The notes under the pieces: model-generated
The model's database searches: none
Seen by the model: only the letters and a program-made list of their open reading frames with translations
What the model was told of the DNA's origin: nothing
Origin: Garcia nutans
Taxonomy: Eukaryota; Streptophyta; Magnoliopsida; Malpighiales; Euphorbiaceae
NCBI GenBank assembly: GCA_947685225.1
Contig: CANTUV010000031.1
Location: 67,995,001 to 68,059,000, forward strand
Direction: 5' to 3'
DNA length: 64,000 nt
Shown here: positions 25,301-36,949 of the stretch, in pieces
How the letters are laid out: each line of letters opens with the position of its first letter
Numbering within the stretch: the first letter of the stretch is position 1
Program-made: the position numbers and the translations under genes

Positions 25301-25500
25301 TCCTCCTTGTGGGGAGTATGAAGTGTTACTCTCTTTCTTCTTATAATCGACCACCGTTTTATGCCTTGTTAGCCAATCCAATACCAACATTACGTCAAAT
25401 TCTCGGAATGGTAACTCTATTAAATTTTCTGGAAATGCATTTTCATGTAACTCTATAGAACATTCTTTAATCACTTGTGTGTAACTACCTTGTCTCTTAT
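22341..25500 (-). pseudogene. pol: pol of element D (protease tail, RT, RNase H, integrase), degenerate
   Basis: Fragments on the minus strand appear in normal gypsy order. The protease-RT linker is at 24989-25474 (contains ELPFREFDVMLVLDWLTRHK and later DELPGLSPKR). An RT piece is at 24580-24873 (KFLVMPFEPTNVSVVFMDLM, mutated from the usual MPFGLTNAPAAF type). The RNase H zone (about 23500-24560) is too decayed to read as one frame. An integrase core piece is at 23047-23325: the first catalytic Asp is in MDFVIELP, but the usual SDRGPQF motif reads LGRGPQF, so the second Asp is lost. The integrase end towards the PPT (22341-23046) shows no clean frame. Many stops and frameshifts separate the pieces; it cannot encode a working polymerase. 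Confidence 0.85.
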
Positions 25501-25966
25501 CGGATTTATCGCTAATGTTTCAAACTTAACATATCCTACTGGAAACTCTTCTAAGTTTTCATTGCGTAGGCTCTGGCTAGTGTACTTAAATTGAGCTAGT
25601 CAACAGTCTGTGATTGTGCTCTTTGAAAATTCGAATAACTTTCCTTTCCCCTGCTTCGGCCTCGGCCAAAAGCGGGCCATGATTTTTCTATTGATGCGAG
25701 TGCATTCACTTGTCTTTCTGGCAGTTTACCCTAACACGATCTGGTGCCCCTCATTCCCAGCATCCATCTGTTAAATACCAGCATTCACTCTTATGTCTTC
25801 ATCCACAGTGTTTGCATAGAGGAGTAATATATCCTTTAAATCTATATTTCTTTCCAATCCTCCAGTAATTTTTGTATTGTTACTTTTTCCTTTTTCCTTT
25901 ACCTAGTCCTTGGGTTGTTATTACTTTCATTTTTCCTTTTTAATCTGATTTTAATTCTGCACTTTC
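25501..25966 (-). pseudogene. gag: gag 3' end / nucleocapsid remnant of element D
   Basis: The minus strand near 25780-25830 still reads CKHCG, a stop, then RHKSECW, matching the first Cys-His cluster of E (VCVHCGRSHGGACW). It is separated from the capsid part (29666-30200) by solo LTR F, which entered at TACCT (25967-25971). No intact frame remains. Confidence 0.65.
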
Positions 25967-26312
25967 TACCTTGTAACACCCCCATACTCTATATAAGTAC
26001 TATATATATACCTAGTATACATACAATACGTATATGGAGTATAAGAATGTCACTTTTAGTTTCAATTCAAAAACCTTTAGTCAAGTTCAAACAATATTAC
26101 ACAAATTTAAAGAACATTTACAAAATCATTATACTTCCATAAATCACAGTCTTATTTACCAAAACTTCATTTATACTTATGAATGTATTATAAAAAAAAA
26201 TTCAACATAATTAAATCACACATGTATGCATCACCTTCTAGTTGGTCTCGAAACACTCTTACCCTTCTCGTGGCATAACAGCTTGACTTCTAGATCAACT
26301 GCATAATCACCT

Positions 26313-26349
26313 GCGCGATCACACAACCGCGCTAAGCCCGAGAGCTTAG
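26313..26349 (-). promoter_or_regulatory. Two-hairpin LTR module (F)
   Basis: CTAAGC (26332-26337) pairs with GCTTAG (26344-26349); GCGCG (26313-26317) pairs with CGCGC (26328-26332). On the minus strand the second hairpin is followed directly by AGGT. Confidence 0.7.
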
Positions 26350-26879
26350 TAATACAAATAATTCATATAAACATACATTACATAAAATCATATTTATATG
26401 TTAACTTCACATATTATTATTTTCTTATCATGTTTTCCCATTGTGAATACACTTTTCATATATATACCTCTACTAATATTTTATTCATAATCATATATAC
26501 ATACACTTCATTTCAATAATTCACAATTCAATGACTACTCAGAACCTTCATGAAACAATATTCATCATTTCCACATCCTTATACATTTTACACATCATAT
26601 TATATTTTTATAAACTCATCATTCAACATAGCTTCTCAAGCTATATTCACTTTCAATAATTTACTTATATATATTATACATCTCAATCCATGATTATCAT
26701 CATATATTTCAATCCATAGTTATCACCATTTATCACATAACATTATATTTCATTACTCATTTGTTTCATTGTTCAAGAATCACATATAAAAAAGCACAAG
26801 CATGGGCCCAAAAACACTAATATGCCATTCCACTTTTAGAGTTAATGTTTTGGTTCAATTATCACATTTATCATTATCC

Positions 26880-27110
26880 CAACTAGGCTTCAAGGATTAA
26901 GGTTCAACCAAGCTTCAAGGGGAACAAAGCATGCTAAGTATCAACCTAACTTGGCTTCAAGAACCAATCCAACCTAGCTTCAAGGGTTGTAACATCTCAA
27001 TTAGGCTTCAAGGTTTAGATCCAACCAAGCTTCAAGGGGAGTAAAACATGTTAAACTTCAACCCAACTTGGGTTCAAGGATTAAACCAACCTAACTTCAA
27101 GAGATTGTTA
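26880..27110. repeat. Minisatellite (AAGCTTCAAGG-type) inside LTR F
   Basis: Repeats of GGCTTCAAGG/AGCTTCAAGGGG with AACCAA linkers; the inverse of the CTTGAAGC-GGTTGGG repeat in the E LTRs (44560-44793, 51700-51930). Shared by the two LTR families, so older than their split. Confidence 0.8.
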
Positions 27111-27902
27111 CTATTAGGCATGCCACCAACAACAAAACTCTGAAAATGAATAACATATTAGACACACAATCAATTCATTCACTTATTTACCATTCTCTTT
27201 CTCAATTCACATTTCATAAACACATAGGCAATCATGTCTTAATAAGTTCATTTTATATAACCATAGCCAACAACAATGGCTTCATTTCTCATTTGCATCA
27301 TCATAGCCAATCACAATGGCTTCACATGTTATCATATCTCAATTCACATTATACATTTTATAATTCAAGTATACACAATCAATTATATTGAACATATATC
27401 CTAAATTCATCATCATATAAACCACATGTCCATTTATTTCATTTCAATCATTATTACCAATCACAATGATATCACATTTCATCATTTCTCAAAACACATT
27501 AACACAATTCATCATTAAAATATTTATCATAACAAATTTCATTACACATACCTTTTTGAATGATCCTCATAGCTTTCACACTATACAAATCATAACATTA
27601 GTTACATTGTATTACCAATATAATAAATTATTTAACACATTTATAACTAAATGTTATAAATTCCAAAATCATGCAAATACATGCAACCATGTAGTTGGTA
27701 CTTACCTCAAGAACACTCACACAACTTTATACTCTTTTCCTACCAAGAGTTCTTCACTTCACAAACTAGGGCAAATCATTTCCTTCTCAAAACGTAATCC
27801 AAAAATGATACAATACATCAATTCCAATGCCATTATTCACTTAATACCCTCTTATTAGACCCATACATCACAAATTATAAGCCAATTCATCTATCTAAGA
27901 CC

Positions 27903-28100
27903 CCACGGTCGTGGCCTCACAACCCCACGGCCGTGGCTTAGCAAACAATTCTGCCCAATTACTCTAACAACCCCCACGGGCGTGGCCTTCCAGTCCCCAC
28001 GGGCGTGGCATAGCAAATGAATCTGTCTCCCTTGCCCAACACCTCCACGACCATGGCTTCCAATGGCCACGGTCGTGGCAGCCAAAGGCCACGGGCGTGG
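27903..28100. promoter_or_regulatory. CCACG-NN-CGTGG palindrome cluster (F)
   Basis: Seven units between 27903-27914 and 28089-28100, with central dinucleotides GT, GC and GG; one is decayed (CCACG-AC-CATGG near 28042). On the minus strand the cluster precedes TTATAATTTGTGATG, a possible TATA region. Confidence 0.6.
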
Positions 28101-28460
28101 CATCCAAAATGCCTCTGTTTCGGACCCAAAATCATGTATTTCATGTTTTAAACTTTACTAAACACAAACATACATCAATCATACATCAATTATTCAATTC
28201 TCCAACTCATACATATTAAACCTTTTCTAGCCAATTTCAATAATCCATTATCATCCTCACAAATAAACATTTTAATCTATACATATCTTTCAATCTTTCA
28301 CTATCATCATCTTAACACACTAACTACATCAAATATCAACACAATCAATGGAAATCAATTCAAAGAAATGAATACTTACTTGAATATTTTGCCAAATCTT
28401 CATCTCCATCTTCAATCCTTTTAAAATCCTTAAGAAATTTGATGTGAAGATTAATAAAAT

Positions 28461-28545
28461 CATCTCTCTCTCTCTCTCTCTCGTCCACGTAGAAGAAGAA
28501 GCAACAGAAGAAGAAGAAAGAAAGACTTTTCTCTTTCTTTCGTTC

Positions 28546-28596
<51 letters not shown>
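28461..28596. repeat. (TC)n and (AAT)n microsatellites
   Basis: A TC run at about 28461-28482 and an AAT run at about 28546-28595, both inside LTR F. The AAT run produces a poly-Ile chance frame on the minus strand. Confidence 0.95.
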
Positions 28597-28910
28597 TAAT
28601 TAATATTTCTCAATTAATCTCCACCACACTTTCTTCCTTGAACTTTCCTTTCTTCTTTTTCCTTTGTCATTATTATTATTATTATTCTTATTTAATTTTA
28701 CAACTCACTTTCTTTTATATTATATTTATATTCCTCATATTTTCCAAATACCATATGTACACCTATTATCCTCCATATACATTTATCTCTTATAATATAT
28801 CTTTTTAATTAATTTATTTTCCCTTCTCTTTCCATAAAACATATACATTAAATCTAAATACAACAACGACTCCAAAACTTATAGGGTATACTTTGGGATA
28901 TTACATACCT

Positions 28911-30200
28911 CTTTGGTTCTTAATTTCTCTCTCTCTTTTTTTTTTCATCATTTCCTGAATTCATAAATCTCATATATCTTCTTCTTATAATTTCTTAATT
29001 TTGATGATTACATTGGGGCATTTTCAGGAGGAATCACAATACAGTGTTTTTATTAAATTTTGTCTAGTTTCTACTCATATGGTCCGTCACCTACCTTATT
29101 AAGACTCACGGGATGGTCACACATCATCATTGGTCAAGCACGGTTAACTCAAGTTTCCTGCTAAATTTCAACACGACAGTGTCGGGTCAGCAGTATCTTC
29201 TTAGTTCGCTTACTTCATCTGCTTATGTGAATATTGTACATGGGGTTACTGTACATATTCTCTAATGGCCGGACCTGAGAATTTCTCATATACTTATTTC
29301 TGTTCACTCATCTTTATTATCTAAGTTCTATCTATTTTATCTCTTACCGTCTGGTCTTAACATTTTACGTACTTTTCTTTTATCCTCTTATTATGTTCCT
29401 CTTTTTATTCCATTCTTCAAATTTCATTTTCTTATATACATTTTCATTTTTACATTCATATACGCCTATCTAACCTTCTCCCGGAACCCCCTTATAAGGA
29501 CCCCGGAATACTGGCTACGGATGTCTGGCGCCTTGAACCTCGGCCGGATCCCTGGCTTTACTGTGCAAAACTATCTTCACTTCTAAACTTCTTCTCAACT
29601 TGTCAAAATCTTCCTAAGCTTTAAGTTTGTACTCTCTTTTGTTGCATATGTTGGTGTCTACTTCTCTAATCTATGTATACCCTCTCAATACCTAAAACTT
29701 TCACAACTAATCTTGAAAATTCAAACACGTCCATGACTTCTAATTGTACTTTAATTCCATTATTTAATCCTTCCAAAACCTTTGACGTCTTTCTTGCTTT
29801 GTTTCTATCATTTTCTTTGCATACATACTGAGGCGGTGAACTCTCTATCATACTCAGATACTGTCATTCTTCCTTGCCGTAGATATATAAACGAATTTCT
29901 CCTTGCGTTTAGGTATGTTTACCAAGTGTATGTTTCTTCTACCCAAAGGGACATGGCATAAATAAATCTTTTATCTGGCGTGCATCTCAGTTGTTCCAAT
30001 ACCCTACTGGTACTGTCCAAACAGTACTCAACTTCCTCAAATCCTTCTTCCCTACTAGTCGTAAATTCTTTAGCCCCATATTTCCTTAACTTCTCAATTG
30101 GGGACTTCCTTTCTCTTTTGGTAGCAACAGGTACCATTCTTACCTTTTTATTGCAATGGTACTGTCATCTATCTTAAATAGACTTCGGGGCCGTCCACAG
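28911..30200 (-). pseudogene. gag: gag of element D (capsid part), degenerate
   Basis: The minus-strand frame 29919-30137 contains KLRKYGAKEFTTSREEGFEE...RFIYAMSLWVEETYTW, matching the E gag segment KLRKYGAEDFLGTTDPAVAE...KFDYARSLLQKDAYDWW. The frame 29666-29851 (KTSKVLEGLNNGIKVQ...) matches the CRRFEEGLRPSIMC region. Stops and frameshifts separate them. From about 28911 to 29600 nothing certain is readable. This is Retrotrans_gag-type capsid, needed for virus-like particle assembly in intact relatives. Confidence 0.75.
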
Positions 30201-30606
30201 CCACCGATGCAGGTCGTGGCATAAGTCCAAGACCCATTTCTACATTTATGGATACAAAAGCATATGATTCCTTCTCTTGATCTATAACTCTTTGTGATTC
30301 TACCACTTGCAACCTTATACCGTATACATATATCGTGATAAGGATTAGCAGCTGGCTTGACTAAACACATTAACTTTCCTATATGGCATGTACATAATCA
30401 CTATTAGATTTTCCTTTATCAAATGTACCTTATATACTTATGTATTTATAATATTCTTTCTACTATACTGACATTTCGTACCTAAATGATATATGCTCTC
30501 ATTTCTTATCTGCTATAGGATATCCCATTTTACATTGGTAATGGCCACTCCCAACATAAAATGTGTATCCTCCTATGTTGAATTTTCCAGGACCGGCTAA
30601 ACCGGT

Positions 30607-30618
30607 GCTCTGATACCA
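30607..30618 (-). other. Primer binding site of D (initiator Met-tRNA)
   Basis: GCTCTGATACCA on the plus strand is the reverse complement of TGGTATCAGAGC, five bases inside the 5' LTR edge at 30624. Confidence 0.92.
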
Positions 30619-30623
30619 CTAAA

Positions 30624-33600
30624 TGTAACACCCCATCTTAGCCTACGTTTATAGACCAAGGTGGACTGTTATCTCATGGTGGTTATGTCTTAATATTTTA
30701 CTTAGCCAATTTTAAGTGCAGATTTTAAAAAAAAAATTGCCATAACCTCCCCAAAAAATGGAGGTCCCAAGTGTCGCCAAAACTGATTTTTTTGATTTTT
30801 GAAAAAACGTTTTGTCTCACACTTCAACTCAAGCACACTCCCAATAATCCACCCTTATAACCTCAACTACAATCCTGCAAGAAGAATTCACACTTCTATA
30901 CTTGCATACATAAGTGCTAAATCCAAATAAGATTTATTAGATTACTAGCAGTGTACGTATTCTAGCTTTTCAGTATAATACATTTATTTGCTAGATCATA
31001 CAAGCTTATGTACATGCCATATTGCTACAATCCATCATATCCAAACTCCTATCCAAAGTAGTAGTCAAGGCCAGCTGCGCAGGACATGCTGCAATCTCGT
31101 CTCCTCTTTTAACCTACGAGTTTAGAAGGAAACTAAACTCGCTAAGCAATTGCTTAGTGGGTACTTAAATCATTGCAATAAATAAATAAAATGAAAGAAT
31201 GATTTGAACATACATTTATATACTTTAAATAATTGAAAGGAATAAATACAAAACACAGAAGGTAAAAAGGCTTGACTGAATAATTTGAATTTAAATCATT
31301 TTTCTTGCTTTTATCATTTTGGTTGCTCTACTGGTTTAACAAAACGTCAGCGGATAAGGAAGGGTCATGATAAACATATCTTGTCATGATCATATTTCAT
31401 TATCTTTCATCATAATTCTTGCACATGTGCCAATGGCCATTATCATTGCATCATTGATCATATCATTATAATCATCGGCCTTCAGCCGGAATATCATATC
31501 ATGTCATAAGCAGTACTGCAGTAATAGTATGATGCATCATACCCTTATCTCAAGGGTTCTGATATACCAAGTAGAGCATAAATAATTTATTAAATTACTT
31601 TGGTCATGATATTCAATAGGTCATGATTTTTCCATAATGCATATATTACTAGGATAACTTCTCATGATGCCTTTCTGATTATTCCAACCCCTTTCGTGTC
31701 ATTTTAAATGATATAACAACTCTATATCATAATATTCAAGTTTTAATACATTTAGAAAAATGACCAAATGAATAGTAGTGCGGTGCGTAAAATCGGCAAC
31801 GCAATGGCGCGCGACAACTAAATAATAAAATCTGTTTTTACTGCTGAAAACCAATCAACTTTGGCAACAGTTTTGACCAAGTAAACAACCTTATTTTTGG
31901 ATGAAGTTTTGTAGGAAAACACTTTCATAAGTTAACTAAATGCATGTAAAATTTCCTCGAAAAATTCTTTCGTTTGCCCCTTCAACGGACTGCCCAAAAT
32001 GAAAGCTGCAGAATGGTGCCCAAAAGGGACCATTCGGCCCAATTTTCAAAACTTGAGGGAAATTCATTTTTTTCTTGCAAAATTGATTTTTAGACTCCTT
32101 TTGTGATACCATTGAAGGACTAAGGGTTCCTCTTTCAAAAGTCAAACCAAAGGGGTGATTAAAAGTTCATCAAAGTTTATGGATAATTGAGCAAAGTTTA
32201 GCTAGTTTGTTTTGTTTTCATTCTTTTCACAATCAATTGATTACAAATGGTTCAAGAGCACTTTCCCACATATTTACCACACATAATAACATTATTTCAA
32301 AATCATTTCAAAAGTCCCATAATGCAAAAATATGTGAATTAATTGAAAAGACAATGATTTAAGTACCAAACCTTAATTCTTTTCACTTGTTTCTAGTTCT
32401 TTTATGCCTTCTTTGCTTCCTTCTCTCTCACTTCTTGATTTCCTATAATTTTCATAAAATCCATGTCAAGAACATAATAAAATTTAAGTGCTTCATGCCT
32501 TATTTTGCTAACTAATACTACTAGTCATCCTTTTTATCCTTAATCTTATATGTGCAAATCATCTCTTTCACTTTTCTTCAACTTCTTAAATTTTCTATAA
32601 TCATCATATTTATTCTTTCATTTGTATCTTATAAATACTATAACCAATGAAAGAAATAGAACCATAGATGAATTTCCTTACCTTGGAATTGGTAACTTTC
32701 TTCTAAACTTTCACCTAGAAACTTGGAAATTCCTTGAATGTTTTTGTTGGAGGCCACGGCCTTTGCTTGGAGAAGGAGAAGGTGTTTTGGCTTTTGTATT
32801 CTAGAGATTTCAAGAGAATGGATCTTATATGTACACGTTTGTACATATAAATTTATTTCCTTTTTTTTCTTTTTCTTTTAATGGATAGGATTTTGCCAAA
32901 ACAAAAGACTAAATGAATAAGATTGCAACATGTGTCCTTCTTTGCCTTTTTAGCATGTGGATGGGATTTTGCCAAAACAAAAGGTTAAATGGATAAGATT
33001 GCAACATGTGTCCTTCCTTGGAAAATAACCAAAATGGTCCTTAAATTATCATACATGTCCCACTTGATGCTTGGGTGAAAGTGAAAAGACCAAAATACCC
33101 TTCAATTGAAGGTTTTGCCTTTTCTTCCTAATCGGGTGGTTTTACGACGCGTAAAACATACCGTTCTCCTCCTTTCAACCTCTAGTTTCCATTTCTAACA
33201 TTCATTCTTGATTTTGAACTAATTTATAAAAATTACGCTCATGCCCTTGACTTTTGTAAAAATTCCCTTTATGTCCTTACGTGATTCGGGTCTCCACTTA
33301 GGTTCGTTCTTCAACATCGATCACTGCAGAGTCCTTCCGTTTACTTCGGATACCTTTACGTGTTTTGTTTTCCAGTGTATAAATTATTATCACAAGAATG
33401 ACTAAAATACCCTTGGTCAAGAATCCACTGTATCTCTCAAACTATGCATTTTCGGGAAAAACCGTGGTGTTCTGTTTCGACCTGATTTTTCTCTACTTTC
33501 CATTTCTGGAGTCTGTTATATGCACTATTAAGGATCTTCAGAACAACTTTTGTTAATTACGGCCACCTCCACAAAACTTTACAATCTTTTCAGTTAGATC

Positions 33601-33727
33601 CTTTTTGTCTTATAGAGCTTCCTTTCACTTCGTGTTCTTTGGTGGTTACTCGGGATGGCTCCTCTTACTGTACGCGGATGTACTTTACATGGATGTACTG
33701 TACATATGTACAAATTGGGTCGTGACA
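30624..33727 (-). repeat. 5' LTR of element D
   Basis: Near-identical partner of 19197-22302. Ends GGGTCGTGACA, then CTATC (33728-33732), where the C LTR resumes. Repeats the two-hairpin module (31117-31157) and the palindrome run (31421-31557). Confidence 0.95.
31117..31157 (-). promoter_or_regulatory. Two-hairpin LTR module (D, right copy)
   Basis: CGAGTTTAG (31117-31125) pairs with CTAAACTCG (31133-31141); CTAAGCAATTGCTTAG at 31142-31157. Unchanged from the left copy. Confidence 0.75.
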
Positions 33728-35776
33728 CTATCCTTGTATAAAAGTTATCATATAATACAATACTTCCGGTATTGTAACTTGTCTCATTAAGAATCATTTT
33801 ATTCAAGACTTGTTTTCTCATTTGATATCAATGTTCACAATACACTTATTTTGTTTTTCACTAAGTCTTTCTTTTCAAGTTCAGGTTCACATATAGGATC
33901 ATTTTAGTCAAGCTATACTTTTCATCACTTAATTTCAGTACTATCCTTTAGAGCACTTTGTACCTCACATAGACACTTTCATTCATTTGATATACTTTGG
34001 AGCACTTTGTATCTCACCACATTATATACATTTTCAATCATTTGATTAATTCAATACATTGAGCATAACATTTCCATTACGTTCATTAGAACTTTCACAT
34101 GTAAGCAGTAATATATATATTACACTCCCTTTTTCACTGGAACACAATACTTCAATTTCACGTAATTGACTTATATTAGTATTTTACATTTCTTTCATTA
34201 GTCACAACTATCATGTTCACAAATATTTTTATTAATTATGCCCAAACATACTAAACTTATATCATAGGTTTGGATAACATGTTAGTGTAGCAATATCAAG
34301 AATTGATAATGGCAATTATGCCTTCTTTCACTGATAACACAATGTGTCCACTAAATGCACGAGGTGCCCACTATCACTGTGGCTATCCATCCTTTGGTTA
34401 GCCATTCAATCCAAAGCTAGATATAAATTGAATATGATTTGGGCAATTCATTAATTTTGATGAACACTACACTGTTTATTTCCTTTCATTGTTACTATAC
34501 TTTTATCAACATTTAGTCGAATATATATATGTGTCACGTATCTAAAGTTGATCACTCGTTTTCATACATTTGACACATTAACACAAAAGTATGGACTATA
34601 CACATATTAGTCTCATGTCATTGATTAACACTTGTTTATATAAACACTCACTTGTTTATATAAGCACTTGTTTATATTTCACTTGTTTATATCATTTCAC
34701 TAGTACATTACTCTTATCAATATTTAGTATGATATATATATTTGTCACTTATCTTAAGTTTCTCACTCTTTTTCATGCATTTAACACATACACATGAAGT
34801 CTCAATACAATTATTCACATATTAGTCTCATACTAGGCCCGTAGATCACAATTTACAAGCCAAAAATATTATTTAGGTACCCCACGGCCGTGGCATCTCA
34901 ACCCCACGCCCGTGGGATCCGAAATGAAGTTGTAAATTAAGTTTGAAGACCCCACGGTCGTGGCCTTCAAGGGCCACGGTCGTGGTATCAAAAACTCTTC
35001 TGTTTTATCGAATTTCTTTGAAGAAACAGCATCAATTTTAACCCCTTGGTCGTGGCACTCAATTGCCACGGCCGTGGCATTGATTTTGGGACTGTTTTCG
35101 GAGTAAAATCATGTATTCTGCACTTTTAACTTCATTAAACACAAACATATTGAAGATCTATGATAATAATTGATCAAACTCAATATTTTGACATAAAAAG
35201 TGTTTATAACAAATACCTTCACTTAATTAAACTTTTAACCATTTCATATGGATAAAAACATGATCTAACCCTTCACTTCTCATCAATATATCTTTATACA
35301 TAACTTAATCAATCAATTAAATAATTTAAACTTGTAAAAAGTCATATTTTTATAAAATATAAATCAAAAGCACATACCTTGTTGATAATCATCACTTTTC
35401 CAACTTAATCTTAAGTTTTGATTCAACTCATGGAAAGAAGGAAGAAGAAAGAAGTGAAGATGATGATGATGGCGTGGAGAGAAGAAGAAATCAGAAACTT
35501 CTCCACACACACACACACATATGCACATATATATATATATTTAGTCTAGTGAGGGTAGGCTCATAATAACTATGGTGCACCCTCATTCTTAACCGTTGAT
35601 TTTAAATCGAGTTTTAATCTCGTAAAACAGTAAAAATACTCTTTTCAGTAAAGTTTTAAGCTACACAATGTACTATTCTTTACGTGTAGCATTTATCCAT
35701 CACACTTTTGTCACTATACACTATGCATTTTTCAATATTTGTTAAAATGTCCCTGATTAAAATCTTGACCATTACA
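33728..35776 (-). repeat. 5' LTR of C, part 2
   Basis: Continues the C LTR from CTATC to CATTACA. Matches 13410-15457, including the dyad run (34311-34403) and palindrome cluster (34882-35077). It is followed by ATGAT and the resumed gag of A. Confidence 0.92.
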
Positions 35777-35781
35777 ATGAT

Positions 35782-36949
35782 GATGATTGGGCTCAATACT
35801 ACCAAAAGGTTCAAGAAAAGAAGAAAGAACCGAAGGCTGTTGAGAAGGCAACTATTGAAAAAACCAAGACATCTGATGTTGAAAAGATGATTGCTGATTT
35901 AGAAAAGAAATTTGAGAAGAAACTGAAAATCGAAGAGAAGTCTGAGATCGACAAACTATTTGAACAAGATGAAGAGGTCCCTTATAAATTCAAGATGCCT
36001 TCCTTCGCTAAGTACAATGGCACGTGAAAATCTCATCTCCATGTGAAGCAGTATATCACTGCCATGCAGTCTACTCGAGCTACTAAGGCTCAAACCCTAA
36101 GGTACTTCATGCTCTCATTGGACCCTATTGTCTAAAATTTGTTCAATACCTTAGATGATGGAACACAAAAGAGTTGGGATCTACTTTACAAAGCCTTCAT
36201 CCAACAATACGGATATAATGTTGAGTTAGAAGTTACTTTAATGGAAGTGGAGTCCATTAGACAAAGGCCAAATGAGAATTTTGTGGACTATGTGAAGCGA
36301 TGGAGAAACAAGGCCGCTTTACTCAAGAAGAGGCCCGATGAATCCGATCAAATAAGGATGACTGTGAGAGGGGTGTTACCTAATCTTTGTAAGAGGATGT
36401 CTCATACACTCATCCGTGATTTCAAAGATCTTCTCCAAGCTGGTATACAAATTGAAGAGTAGAATCGCTTTTCAATAAGAAGGAATGAGAAAGGGAACAA
36501 CCAGCCTAACAATCAAAGCACACAAAAAGAAGTTGATGTTAATGTAACATGTCAAGCAAATAGAAGGCAGTTTTCAGATATGGGGAAGCCTTTGTCTTGG
36601 GTCTTTGATAAACTACAAAAGAAAGGGTTGTTACAACCATTGGCTCCTCGACCTTTAACTAGTCCATTACCCCCAAAAATTTGATACTAAGGCTTTTTGT
36701 CAATTTCATCAGACTCAAGGACATGAGACTGATAGGTGTACCCGATTAAGGCATGAGATCCAAGATTTGATTGATAGTGGCAAGCTACCTGAGCCGGATA
36801 AGCCCAATTCCAAAGATAACCCTTTGCCTAAATTTGGAAGAGTGCCACCACTAGCAACCTTTATGGTGGGAAAAGGATTGGAAGAAGATTTTGTTTTATC
36901 CTCTTTTCAAGATGGGAATGTTGAAGATGTGAAAGGAAAAGAAGCCTAA
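35782..36949 (+). pseudogene. gag: gag of element A, capsid and C-terminal part
   Basis: Resumes after C with DDWAQYYQKVQEKKKEPK. A Retrotrans_gag-type capsid region follows (YKFKMPSFAKYNGT ... FNTLDDGTQKSWDLLYKAFI ... NFVDYVKRWRNKAALLKKRP). Near 36690-36740 a C-x2-H-x4-H-x4-C knuckle (CQFHQTQGHETDRC) precedes LRHEIQDLIDSGKLPEPDKP, in the style of Tat/Ogre gag. Lesions against the B copy: TGA at 36025-36027, TAA at 36133-36135, TAG at 36460-36462 and a one-base frameshift near 36675. It ends ...GKEA with a stop, where the B gag also ends, so the gag-only state is ancestral to both and not a late deletion. Confidence 0.88.

Larger units (their letters stand above)
25972..28905 (-). mobile_element. 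Solo LTR F, E-related, inside element D
   Basis: TGTAACACCC...GATATTACA (2934 bp) flanked by TACCT at 25967-25971 and 28906-28910, with no internal region: a solo LTR, the usual product of LTR-LTR recombination. Its order matches the E LTR inverted: two-hairpin module (26313-26349), TTGAAGC-type tandem repeat (26880-27110), palindrome cluster (27903-28100), TGTAATATCC-like start. It is too diverged from E to be the same subfamily. It contains TC and AAT microsatellites (28461-28596). Confidence 0.92.
19197..33727 (-). mobile_element. Element D: degenerate chromovirus-type Ty3/gypsy element nested in the C LTR
   Basis: Minus-strand element with TSD CTATC at 19192-19196 and 33728-33732. 3' LTR 19197-22302, 5' LTR 30624-33727, PBS 30607-30618, PPT by 22303-22316. 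Without solo LTR F the internal region is about 5.4 kb, normal for a Tekay/Del-like element. Gag, protease, RT and integrase fragments run in the expected order on the minus strand but are heavily broken, while the two LTRs are nearly identical. Confidence 0.92.
12791..35776 (-). mobile_element. Element C: non-autonomous (LARD-like) gypsy element nested in gag of A
   Basis: Minus-strand element with TSD ATGAT at 12786-12790 and 35777-35781. 3' LTR 12791-15457; internal region 15458-18577; PBS 18561-18572; 5' LTR 18578-19196 plus 33728-35776, split by element D. LTRs of about 2.67 kb flank only 3.1 kb of sequence with no recognisable gag or pol. The PBS is of the initiator Met-tRNA type, and the 3' end of the internal region matches that of E, so it was probably mobilised by an E-like chromovirus. 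Confidence 0.9.

Noticed and set aside
26000..27860. Frames of 75-130 codons within solo LTR F
   Set aside because: LTR sequence read on the wrong strand; no conservation with the E LTR at protein level.
28329..28613. 94-codon minus-strand frame with a poly-Ile run
   Set aside because: Produced by the AAT microsatellite.
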